Part shown: in pieces, positions 8,467 through 15,739 of the stretch | How positions within the stretch are numbered: position 1 is the stretch's first letter | Layout: every line of letters begins with the position of its first letter | Source: an uncultured Oscillospiraceae bacterium | GTDB lineage: Bacteria > Bacillota > Clostridia > Oscillospirales > JAAYXM01 | DNA length: 21,450 bases | Assembly (NCBI GenBank): GCA_934446465.1 | Contig: CAKSEF010000025.1 | Coordinates: 1-21,450 of the forward strand | Direction of reading: 5' to 3' | Notes under the pieces: generated by a model | The model's input: only the letters and a program-made list of their open reading frames with translations | The model's database searches: none | Told to the model about the DNA's origin: nothing | Position numbers and translations under genes: made by a program

Positions 8467-9846
8467 TTAAAACTCAATTTTCTTTGCTATATAGTCGGAA
8501 AGCTCGGAAATCTTCACGCGCTCCTGCTCCATTGTGTCGCGGTCGCGGACGGTAACACAGCCGTCTTCCTCACTGTCAAAGTCGTAGGTGATGCAGAACG
8601 GGGTTCCGATTTCATCCTGACGGCGGTAGCGCTTGCCGATAGAGCCTGCGTCGTCATAATCGACGTTGAAGTTCTTTGCAAGGTCTGCATAAAGTGCGGA
8701 TGCCTTTTCTCCGAGCTTCTTGGAAAGCGGGAGAATTGCGCACTTATACGGTGCAAGGAACGGATGAAGCCTCAAAACAACGCGGATATCGTTCTTCTCG
8801 GCATCAACAACTTCCTCGTCATATGCGTCAACGAGGAACGCAAGCGCGACGCGGTCGGCGCCGAGCGACGGCTCGATGACATACGGAACGTACTTTTCGT
8901 TCGTCGCCTGGTCGAAATATTCCATGCTCTCGCCCGAATGATTCTGGTGCGCCGTGAGGTCAAAGTCCGTTCTGTCGGCAATGCCCCAGAGCTCGCCCCA
9001 GCCGAACGGGAAGAGGAACTCAATATCCGTCGTTGCATTTGAATAATGCGAAAGCTCTTCTTTTTCATGGTCGCGGAGCTTGAGGTTTTCGCGGCGGAGT
9101 CCGAGCGTAACGAGGAAGTTCTCGCAGTAGTCCTTCCAATACTTAAACCACTCGAGATCTGTTCCCGGAGCGCAGAAGAACTCGAGTTCCATCTGCTCAA
9201 ACTCGCGTGTGCGGAATGTGAAGTTGCCGGGAGTGATTTCGTTTCTGAAGGATTTTCCTATCTGACCTACTCCGAACGGAATCTTTTTTCTCGTCGTTCT
9301 TGCGATTGATTTGAAATCGACAAATATGCCCTGTGCCGTCTCGGGACGGAGGAAAAGCTCATTTTTCGCGTCTTCCGTAACGCCCTGGAACGTCTTGAAC
9401 ATGAGGTTAAACTTTCTTATGTCCGTAAAGTTGCATTTTCCGCACTCGGGGCACACAATATTGTTTTCATTTATATATTCGGCCATCTGCTCAAAAGACC
9501 AGCCGGCGGGGTTTACGCCCGTGTCCTCAATGAGCTTGTCTGCGCGGTGGCGTGTTTTGCACTCCTTGCAGTCCATGAGCGGGTCGGAAAATCCGCCGAC
9601 ATGGCCCGAAGCCACCCAAACCTGCGGATTCATGAGTATTGCACTGTCAAGTCCTACGTTATAGGGGGATTCCTGGACGAATTTCTTCCACCATGCGCGC
9701 TTTACGTTGTTCTTAAACTCAACTCCGAGCGGGCCGTAATCCCAGGTGTTTGCGAGACCGCCGTAGATTTCGCTTCCGCTGTAAACGAAACCGCGTCCTT
9801 TACAGAGAGCGACTATTTTTTCCATTGTCTTTTCGCTGTTATTCAT
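8467..9846 (-). CDS. glyS: Glycyl-tRNA synthetase, single-chain dimeric type
   Basis: Charges tRNA-Gly with glycine. The 459-residue protein is the class II alpha2 type (also called glyQS), not the separate alpha and beta chains of most Proteobacteria. Seen here: GGLANTWDYGPLG (29-41), zinc-site cysteine pairs CKEC (93-96) and CPEC (132-135), class II motif 2 around SFRNEI (199-204) and REFEQMELEFF (214-224), motif 3 GADRVALAFL, and a C-terminal anticodon-binding domain. The ATG follows GGATAGGTG at short spacing. It has its own promoter 32 bases upstream. The leader is too short for a T-box, unlike many Bacillota glycyl synthetase genes, so control by uncharged tRNA is not visible. Confidence 0.97.
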   Translation of the reverse strand: MNNSEKTMEKIVALCKGRGFVYSGSEIYGGLANTWDYGPLGVEFKNNVKRAWWKKFVQESPYNVGLDSAILMNPQVWVASGHVGGFSDPLMDCKECKTRHRADKLIEDTGVNPAGWSFEQMAEYINENNIVCPECGKCNFTDIRKFNLMFKTFQGVTEDAKNELFLRPETAQGIFVDFKSIARTTRKKIPFGVGQIGKSFRNEITPGNFTFRTREFEQMELEFFCAPGTDLEWFKYWKDYCENFLVTLGLRRENLKLRDHEKEELSHYSNATTDIEFLFPFGWGELWGIADRTDFDLTAHQNHSGESMEYFDQATNEKYVPYVIEPSLGADRVALAFLVDAYDEEVVDAEKNDIRVVLRLHPFLAPYKCAILPLSKKLGEKASALYADLAKNFNVDYDDAGSIGKRYRRQDEIGTPFCITYDFDSEEDGCVTVRDRDTMEQERVKISELSDYIAKKIEF

Positions 9847-9877
9847 AATACACCTATCCTTTACTGTATTGCCGTTA

Positions 9878-9906
9878 ATTATATCACATATTTTTCAATG
9901 TTACAA
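9878..9906 (-). promoter_or_regulatory. glyS promoter
   Basis: On the minus strand TTGTAA (9906-9901), a 17-base spacer and a perfect TATAAT (9883-9878) with TGA before it (extended -10). The predicted leader is about 25 bases. Confidence 0.75.
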
Positions 9907-9921
9907 CAAAAAACTCGTTTT

Positions 9922-11088
9922 TCAAAACAAATTCCTGTCAACGGACGGCTTGACGATAAACGAACGGTCAAGCGCGGAAACCGCCGTGGTAACCATATCC
10001 GTTACTACGTTGTCGGGCGCGCGGTAGTCGATAGGAATTGCGACGTCGAAAATGACGTTTTTGTGTTCTCCGCGCGGGACTATTCTCAAATCGTGTATCG
10101 AAAAAGTGCTGTCGAGCTTCTTCACCGCGTCGGCGACGGAATCGCGTATTCTGCACACATATTCGCTCTCGACCTCCAGCGGGTCCATATGTATGACAAG
10201 CTCGATTCCGAGCTTTTCCGCAACCGTCTCCTCAAGCGAGTCGATAACACCGTGAATTTCCATGATGTTCTCGTTTGACGATACCTCGGCGTGGAGCGAG
10301 GCAAAGACCTTTCCCGGGCCGTATTCATGTATTATAAGGTCGTGGATACCGTGTATCTTTTCGTTTGACAGAACTTCGCGCTTTATATCGTCAACAAGCG
10401 CGGGGCTCGGCGCCTCCCCGAGGAGCGGGGTCAGCGTGTCGCTTATTATTCCGGCGCCCGAGAATATTACAAACGCGCCCGCAAGAACGCCAACGTATCC
10501 GTCAAGCGGAAGTGAGGTAAACCGGGCAAGAATAACGGAAAGGAGCGTAACCGAAGTGGCAGCGGCGTCCGATATGCTGTCGGCCGCAACGGCACACATT
10601 GCGGACGAGCCGATTTTTTTGCCGAGCTTTCGGTTGAAAAAGTTCATCCACAGCTTTACTCCTATCGAGATAACAAGTCCCGCGGCAATGAGCGGGTTAA
10701 ATTCAATCGTTTCACCGCTCACTATCCTGACGAACGAGCTTTTTATTATCTCCACTCCGATAAGGAGAACGAGAAACGCAATTATAAGACCGCAGACGTA
10801 CTCTATCCGCCCGTGGCCGTAAGGATGTTTTTTGTCGGCGGGCTTTGATGCGAGCTTAAAGCCTATGAGCGTTACGATGCTCGATGCCGTGTCCGACAGG
10901 TTGTTTACCGCGTCCGCCTTGATTGCGATACTTCCCGATATAAGCCCCATAATAAACTTGAGCGATGCCAGGAAGACGTTGCATATAATTCCGACGATGC
11001 TTGAAACCGTGCCGTACCGCGCGCGGACGGCGGGATTTGAGACATTCTCCGCATCCTTTATAAAAAGGTGCGTAATAAGGCTTGTCAA
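9922..11088 (-). CDS. Cation diffusion facilitator (CDF) family metal transporter
   Basis: CDF transporters export divalent metals (Zn, Mn, Fe, Co) by proton exchange in the inner membrane. Seen here: about six membrane segments from residue 27 to 218, site-A motifs NNLSD in TM2 (Asn62 and Asp66) and DSISD in TM5 (Asp170 and Asp174), and HPYGHGR (88-94). At 388 residues it is longer than usual (about 300). The C-terminus appears to hold two copies of the cytosolic domain, starting near IHDLIIHEYGPGK (245) and IHDLRIVPRGEHK (323). An Asn in TM2 occurs in CDF subgroups linked to manganese, but I do not assign a metal. The start is TTG at 11088: AGAGGTG (11102-11096) is seven bases away and no ATG fits better. 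The ribosome binding site overlaps the stop of the deacetylase gene. Confidence 0.93.
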   Translation of the reverse strand: MTSLITHLFIKDAENVSNPAVRARYGTVSSIVGIICNVFLASLKFIMGLISGSIAIKADAVNNLSDTASSIVTLIGFKLASKPADKKHPYGHGRIEYVCGLIIAFLVLLIGVEIIKSSFVRIVSGETIEFNPLIAAGLVISIGVKLWMNFFNRKLGKKIGSSAMCAVAADSISDAAATSVTLLSVILARFTSLPLDGYVGVLAGAFVIFSGAGIISDTLTPLLGEAPSPALVDDIKREVLSNEKIHGIHDLIIHEYGPGKVFASLHAEVSSNENIMEIHGVIDSLEETVAEKLGIELVIHMDPLEVESEYVCRIRDSVADAVKKLDSTFSIHDLRIVPRGEHKNVIFDVAIPIDYRAPDNVVTDMVTTAVSALDRSFIVKPSVDRNLF

Positions 11089-11100
11089 ATAAGAACACCT

Positions 11101-12459
11101 CTACTTCAAAAGTGCATTTTTAAGATGTGCGAATGAGTCTTTTCTCGTAAGCGTGCGCGCGGTCATAACAAATTCGTATCCGGGCGCGAGAGCGCGCATA
11201 TATTTTGCAAAAATTTCGCTTGTTACGGGCGTTGTCGGCTTCAGGCGCATGGGGTTTTTGATGTCGAGAATGCCGAGCTCCGCCATTGTGCAGAACTCAA
11301 TGAAGTACGGATGCGTCGGTTCGACTCCGTAGGCTTTTGCGCCGTCTGTGCAGAGAGATGCGTCCGAATAGTCCGAGTCAACATACTTCCTGTAATTTTC
11401 AAGCGTCTTTTTTGGGTCTGCCGACATTGCGACAAGCTCTCCGAACGTGAGAATGCGGTTAGGCTTGAGCATGTTGTTGCGGTAGCCGACCGTATATCCC
11501 GCATTTGCAAGCGCGGTTGCGTTCTCGTCCGGCGCATCCGAAAAAGAGGACATTGCAAGAAGCTCGGAAACGGTTACAACTTCATAGCCGTATTCCTTAA
11601 GAATCTCAAGCTGGAGCGGGAGCGCGTCGGCAACGGGTGTGTGGCGCGACATGCTGTATCCGTCCTTCTGGAAAATAATCTGACCGTTGAGCGCATCCGC
11701 ATCCGCCTCAAGCGCACGGCGCAGCGGTTCCACCATTGCCTCCGTGTCGCGGATAAAGTCCCCGCTTGACGGAAGCCACCCGCCGCCGTCAAAGCTCGCC
11801 GCCATATAGTTATATCCCGCATATCTGTAAGCGTCGTAGGACGTTTTGCCGTCGGGAATCTTGTCAACGTAATGAGGCGGTCTCGAAAGACGCATCTTAT
11901 ATCCGTGGTTTTCAAGGAGCAGACGGTCAAGCTCCATAATATCCGAGATTACCTCGTGAATATTTCCAAAGCACTCGCGCGCTCCGTAAACGAGCTTCAT
12001 TTTTCCGAAAAGTATATGGCGGTAACCGTGGTTTGTAACCTCATGCCCGCCTGCGAGTATTCTTGCCACAAGGTCAGGGCGGTTCTTTGCGCCCGCATGC
12101 ATATCGCGGTTTATGTCCGGGTAATGGTCATATTTAACTCCGCCCCACGAAAACGAACCGTGAACGCCCGCCTCGTCGGGATAGTTAAATTCGGTAGTCC
12201 CTATAACGTCAAACGTCCCGCGCGCTCCGAACTTTTCAAGCGTTCTGAGAAGATGCTCCGTAAGTCCGAAATCGGAAACCTTGGGATTAGTTTCGATATC
12301 CGTCGGGCCGTCGTCAAACGTCATTGCGACAACGCGCCTGCCGTTCGGCGGATAAACGCGCTCAATGCGCCTGACGGGGGAGAGGAACACGCAGTCCCGG
12401 CTTTTCTTATATTCCTTAAAAACGTGCTTTGCACGTCTTGCCCATTCGTAAATAATCAT
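11101..12459 (-). CDS. Polysaccharide deacetylase (NodB-type) with C-terminal SLH-like repeats
   Basis: Carbohydrate esterase 4 fold. Seen here: motif 1 MTFDDGPTD (Asp49, Asp50), motif 2 HEVTNHGYRH (His144, His148), motif 3 RPPHY (193-197), motif 4 SFDGGGWLPSSGD, and motif 5 region IIFQKDGYSMSRHTP. The metal-binding Asp-His-His set is intact, so N- or O-deacetylase activity on a glycan or related amide is plausible. Residues 316-346 (ALANAGYTVGY, LKPNRILTFGELVAM) and 387-424 (AELGIL, LKPTTPVTSEIFAKYM) resemble degenerate S-layer homology repeats. The N-terminus is charged and has no signal peptide, which is odd for a wall-acting enzyme. The ATG follows AAAGGAGAG. The PHP gene ends three bases upstream, so they should be coupled. 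Confidence 0.88.
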   Translation of the reverse strand: MIIYEWARRAKHVFKEYKKSRDCVFLSPVRRIERVYPPNGRRVVAMTFDDGPTDIETNPKVSDFGLTEHLLRTLEKFGARGTFDVIGTTEFNYPDEAGVHGSFSWGGVKYDHYPDINRDMHAGAKNRPDLVARILAGGHEVTNHGYRHILFGKMKLVYGARECFGNIHEVISDIMELDRLLLENHGYKMRLSRPPHYVDKIPDGKTSYDAYRYAGYNYMAASFDGGGWLPSSGDFIRDTEAMVEPLRRALEADADALNGQIIFQKDGYSMSRHTPVADALPLQLEILKEYGYEVVTVSELLAMSSFSDAPDENATALANAGYTVGYRNNMLKPNRILTFGELVAMSADPKKTLENYRKYVDSDYSDASLCTDGAKAYGVEPTHPYFIEFCTMAELGILDIKNPMRLKPTTPVTSEIFAKYMRALAPGYEFVMTARTLTRKDSFAHLKNALLK

Positions 12460-12462
12460 ATT

Positions 12463-13242
12463 TTACTCTCCTTTCACATCGATATAGCCCGAGGGTGCGG
12501 GCCTTTCAAACGGTCTTGCAAGTGCTTTGTATATGAGAATCAGATAGCTTTTGAAGAGCCTGCCGTAAAGCTTTTCCGAGCGATACATTCTGCGTTTGTT
12601 CTTTAAGACGGTAAACGGAGACGCACATCCCGCAAAAACGCGGCCGTTCCCCGCAATAAGCTCCGCCTTTAGCTTATCTTCAAAGTCGGGGCTTGAAAGC
12701 TCGCTCTCGGGAAGGGAACACTCCCAGTAGGACGTTCCGACCTCGGACGGCGAATGCGCGTCGCTTCCCGCCGAAAACGGCTTTTTAAGCTCACGGCACA
12801 GATTGAGCGCGCGCCCGTTCGCATTTCTTATTCTTGAATGTACAACGCGCGAGTTAAATACCTCTACGCCGTCTATCTCACTGTAGAGAAGCTCCGAATG
12901 CTTGTGCTCGGGGGAGAACGGGTGCGCGAAGAATATGAGTGCGCCCTGGTCGTGAGCCGACTTTACCACGTCGCGCCAGAAATACCTGCCGTATTTGTCG
13001 CGGGCGAGGGATTCGTTGATATGCTCCTTCTGAAAGAGCATAACAAGATGCCCGACGTCGGTTGAATATTCGCAGGCGGGAATCATGTATATCCCGTTTC
13101 TGTTCCTGTGATTGAAGAAAACATTGTGGTCGCATACGGCGACTCCCGTAAGTCCCACCTTTTTTGCGGCTTCGGCAAGCTCGTCGGTCGTCATGTTACA
13201 GTCGTAGGATAAATGACTGTGTACGTGCAAATCAAATTTCAT
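12463..13242 (-). CDS. PHP-domain metal-dependent phosphoesterase
   Basis: The 259-residue product has the full PHP metal set: HVHSH (His6, His8), CDHN (Asp38, His39), Glu58, His65, FFAHP (His107) and AGSDAH (Asp161, His163). Members hydrolyse phosphate esters, for example histidinol phosphate or nucleotides (RNase AM/YciV). The substrate here cannot be read from sequence. The C-terminal 60 residues are basic and have no recognised domain. It lies between an ATP-grasp ligase gene (stop eight bases before this start) and a deacetylase gene. GAGGT is ten bases before the ATG and overlaps the upstream stop. It probably works with those neighbours rather than in histidine synthesis, as no his gene is near. 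Confidence 0.9.
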   Translation of the reverse strand: MKFDLHVHSHLSYDCNMTTDELAEAAKKVGLTGVAVCDHNVFFNHRNRNGIYMIPACEYSTDVGHLVMLFQKEHINESLARDKYGRYFWRDVVKSAHDQGALIFFAHPFSPEHKHSELLYSEIDGVEVFNSRVVHSRIRNANGRALNLCRELKKPFSAGSDAHSPSEVGTSYWECSLPESELSSPDFEDKLKAELIAGNGRVFAGCASPFTVLKNKRRMYRSEKLYGRLFKSYLILIYKALARPFERPAPSGYIDVKGE

Positions 13243-13250
13243 CGCGATAA

Positions 13251-14408
13251 TTACCTCACAATTTTATCTGTTTTTTTGACGGCCTGTTTTAGGTACTGAA
13301 CCGATGACGCAATATCCGAAAACGAAAAAACTCCGTCGGATATGTTCGGGTTGAGGAGTTCGCCGAAAAACGAGAGTGAAAATGACGTTTTGTTTTTTGC
13401 TCTTTTTCGGTATTCGGGGTACGATAAAAGGTCTTGAAGAAGAAAGCGCATACGGTGTCCGACCTTGTAATTCGGAACGAATTTTTCAAAACGCGGCGCA
13501 CATTCCCCGCACGCGGCGCGATACAGCGCAAGGGGTATGTTACAGCCGGAATTTGGAGCAAGCGCACAGCTTCCCCAGAAACGCGGGTTGATTTCCATGA
13601 GATAAAAACCGTTCTCGGCATTTCCGCGAAATTCAACCATGGCAACGCCTACCCAGTCGAGTGCGCGCAGAAGCTTTACGGCAAGCTCCGCAAGCTCCGG
13701 CATATCCGCGCTCTCACAGAAGCACGACGGACCGCCCGAGGCGGGGTATTCGCGGAGTCTCTTATGACAGAAAATTTCAAGAGGCTCGTGATTTTTGCCG
13801 AATACGGCGGAAACGCCGTAGCCGTCGCCCTCTATGTACTGCTGGACGAGAATGTCTCCGTCAAGCTTCTCCATCTTTGAATATTCGGAGATAAATTCAT
13901 CACGGCTTTTCACTATCTTATATCTTTCGTTAGGGTTAAGTCCGAGCATCTCCCCGCGCGGGAGCTTAATGACGGCGGGATACGCTATGCGCTCCGAAAA
14001 GCTCTCCGCCGATTCACCGCTTCGCTTAAACGTCGTCTCGGGAACGGGTATCCCCATGCTCCGTGCAAAGGGGATAAGCGATGATTTGTCGTTAGCGATT
14101 CTTATCGAGCCGATGCTCGGAAGCGCCGCGTCGGCGAATTTGTTAATCTCGGCGCGCTTTTCGCACATGGCGAGGAGCGATGTTATTCCGACGGGGATAA
14201 TGACGGGACGCTCGTTCTGCGTGGAGGAGACGACGCGCAGGTCGTCAATAAAGCCGTCGGGCGAGGTCTCTGCATCCGACAGAAAAATGTTGTTTTTTGA
14301 GTACTTTGAATAAAACCCGAGCGCACGCCCGTCGGGGCATACCTCGCGCTCGGCAGAAATGACGGGGATACCGCTCTTTCCGAGTGCGCGTATAACGGGC
14401 AGGCTCAT
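13251..14408 (-). CDS. ATP-grasp ligase (carbamoyl-phosphate-synthase-like); true start probably upstream
   Basis: ATP-grasp enzymes join a carboxylate to an amine or thiol through an acylphosphate. Seen here, counted from the ATG at 14408: NDKSSLIPFARSMGIPVPET (106-125), YPAVIKLPRG (143-152), LVQQYIEGDGYGVSA (188-202), and the Mg site FYLMEINPRFWGS (Glu272, Asn274). The ATG at 14408 has no ribosome binding site and gives a protein missing the first strand of the fold. In-frame codons upstream read KPVIVIDVRYR, which fits the family N-terminus, and they end at a TGA (14459-14457). The only ribosome binding site (GAGGTG, 14458-14453) is eight bases from an ATA at 14444. An ATG at 14451 is out of frame by one base. 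So the gene either starts at ATA or carries an indel. Partner substrates are unknown. Confidence 0.88.
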   Translation of the reverse strand: MSLPVIRALGKSGIPVISAEREVCPDGRALGFYSKYSKNNIFLSDAETSPDGFIDDLRVVSSTQNERPVIIPVGITSLLAMCEKRAEINKFADAALPSIGSIRIANDKSSLIPFARSMGIPVPETTFKRSGESAESFSERIAYPAVIKLPRGEMLGLNPNERYKIVKSRDEFISEYSKMEKLDGDILVQQYIEGDGYGVSAVFGKNHEPLEIFCHKRLREYPASGGPSCFCESADMPELAELAVKLLRALDWVGVAMVEFRGNAENGFYLMEINPRFWGSCALAPNSGCNIPLALYRAACGECAPRFEKFVPNYKVGHRMRFLLQDLLSYPEYRKRAKNKTSFSLSFFGELLNPNISDGVFSFSDIASSVQYLKQAVKKTDKIVR

Positions 14409-14480
14409 GCGGTATCTTACGTCGATAACAATTACGGGTTTTATGGTGCATACACCTCACTATACAACTTTTCTATTATA

Positions 14481-14509
14481 ATTATATACCGTCTTATATA
14501 AGTTATCAA
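14481..14509 (-). promoter_or_regulatory. Promoter of the ATP-grasp/PHP/deacetylase/CDF operon
   Basis: On the minus strand TTGATA (14509-14504), a 17-base spacer, TATAAT (14486-14481). A second TATAAT lies at 14480-14475. The transcript would begin near 14470-14474, only about 12-16 bases before the GAGGTG site, which supports a coding start near 14444 rather than 14408. Confidence 0.7.
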
Positions 14510-14529
14510 GTTTTTTTATATATTTCATG

Positions 14530-14549
14530 TTGATATTTAATCTTGATAT
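14530..14549 (+). repeat. Direct repeat TTGATAT in the divergent promoter region
   Basis: TTGATAT occurs at 14530-14536 and 14543-14549. Related TTGATGT touches the -10 of the plus promoter (near 14582), and TATCAAG (14504-14510) mirrors CTTGATA (14542-14548). The whole stretch 14461-14620 is much more AT-rich than its surroundings. This could be an operator, but the bases are simple enough that chance is possible. Confidence 0.3.
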
Positions 14550-14564
14550 ATGATGTAAAGGGAC

Positions 14565-14593
14565 TTGTTTAATAACTTTTTTTGATGTATAAT
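14565..14593 (+). promoter_or_regulatory. Promoter of the four-gene redox operon
   Basis: TTGTTT (14565-14570), 17-base spacer, perfect TATAAT (14588-14593). A strong GGAGGG (14617-14622) lies six bases before the ATG at 14629. The predicted leader is about 29 bases. Confidence 0.7.
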
Positions 14594-14628
14594 TATCGTA
14601 AACGACAAAAATATTTGGAGGGTTACAA

Positions 14629-15693
14629 ATGGGAAAAGTGAGAGTTCTTCTTATAGGCGCCGCATTTTCGGCTGACCTTCATGCAGAGGGCTATTCCCGC
14701 TGCGGAGACATCGCAGAGGTCGTTGCGATTTGTGATAAAGACACAAGCCGTATAGACGCTCTTGCAGAGAGATACGGATTTACGAATTTTAAAAAGTACG
14801 ATGATATGTTCAAGGCAATCGATGAAGTCGAGTGCGACGTTGTCGATATCTGCCTCCCGAACTTCCTTCATGTTGACGCTGCGCTCCGCGCATTTGAAAA
14901 GGGCCGCCACGTTATAAGCGAGAAGCCCCTTGCGACAACTCTTGAAGATGCCGAGAAAATGGTTGCCGCGGCAAACGCTGCCGGCAAGAAGCTCTACTAT
15001 GCTGAGGACTGGCTCTTCGCTCCCGCACTCAACCGTGCACTTCAGGTCATAGATGAGGGCGCAATCGGCAAGCCTATGTTCGTTCGTGCCCGTGAGTGCC
15101 ACTGCGGTTCACACTCGCCGTTTGCACAGACGATTAAGTTCTGCGGCGGCGGTTCGATGGTTCACCTCGGTGTTCACCCCGTCTGCTTCATGCTCGCTCT
15201 TAAGAACAACAGGTGGAAAGAAGTCGTCGCAATGACATCGGGCGGTCTTGACAATAACCTCCAGCATAAGACAATGGAGGGCGAGGACTGGGCCGCGGCT
15301 CTTGTCAAGTTCGAGGACGGAACAACGGCGGTTCTCGAAGCAAACTACGTTACGACGGGCGGTATGGAAGATGTTATCGACTTCTACGGCGATAAGGGAT
15401 GCCTCCATGTTGACCTCACATTCTCAAGCGCGCTCAACCTTTACTCAATCCCGGGCGCTTCATATACGGTTGAAAAAGCAGAGGTTACAACGGGCTGGTC
15501 TAAGCCCGCGGTAGACGAGAAATTCAACCTCGGATATGTAAACGAGATTCGCCACTTCATGGAATCCGCACGCGACAATAAGGACGCAAAGGTCGGACTC
15601 CGCGGAGTTGACGGACTTGAAGCTATCCGCGTAATCAACCTCATTTATAAGTCTGCTCGTGAGGGCGTAGCAATCAAAAACGACAGACTGTAA
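14629..15693 (+). CDS. Gfo/Idh/MocA-family oxidoreductase
   Basis: NAD(P)-dependent dehydrogenase family acting mostly on sugars, inositols and related alcohols. The 354-residue product has an N-terminal Rossmann region (VRVLLIGAAFSADLHAEGY), the SEKPLATT motif (Lys99, catalytic or cofactor-orienting) and a C-terminal alpha/beta domain. The usual active-site signature GGGxxxDxGxH reads GGGSMVHLGVHP (173-184): His183 is kept, but the usual Asp is His179. The glycine-rich loop reads GAAFSA rather than GxGxxG. This points to an unusual substrate or mechanism. It is the first gene of a four-gene operon, followed after 46 bases by the large flavoprotein gene. Lys codons are mainly AAG, as in the next two genes. 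Confidence 0.9.
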   Translation: MGKVRVLLIGAAFSADLHAEGYSRCGDIAEVVAICDKDTSRIDALAERYGFTNFKKYDDMFKAIDEVECDVVDICLPNFLHVDAALRAFEKGRHVISEKPLATTLEDAEKMVAAANAAGKKLYYAEDWLFAPALNRALQVIDEGAIGKPMFVRARECHCGSHSPFAQTIKFCGGGSMVHLGVHPVCFMLALKNNRWKEVVAMTSGGLDNNLQHKTMEGEDWAAALVKFEDGTTAVLEANYVTTGGMEDVIDFYGDKGCLHVDLTFSSALNLYSIPGASYTVEKAEVTTGWSKPAVDEKFNLGYVNEIRHFMESARDNKDAKVGLRGVDGLEAIRVINLIYKSAREGVAIKNDRL

Positions 15694-15739
15694 AAATAAA
15701 AAAGCCGATTTAATTTAATTTAAATAGGAGGATATTGGT

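Noticed and set aside
9847..9921. A T-box leader for glyS
   Set aside because: The promoter leaves a leader of only about 25 bases, with no room for the T-box stems.
9909..9922. Hairpin AAAAAC/GTTTTT after the CDF gene as a terminator
   Set aside because: The stem is nearly all A-U with a two-base loop, too weak to call.
9547..10278. A 243-codon plus-strand frame across glyS, its promoter and the CDF gene
   Set aside because: It crosses two real genes and a promoter on the other strand, with no recognisable domain.
11872..12606. A 244-codon plus-strand frame over the deacetylase and PHP genes
   Set aside because: Antisense shadow without ribosome binding site or homology.
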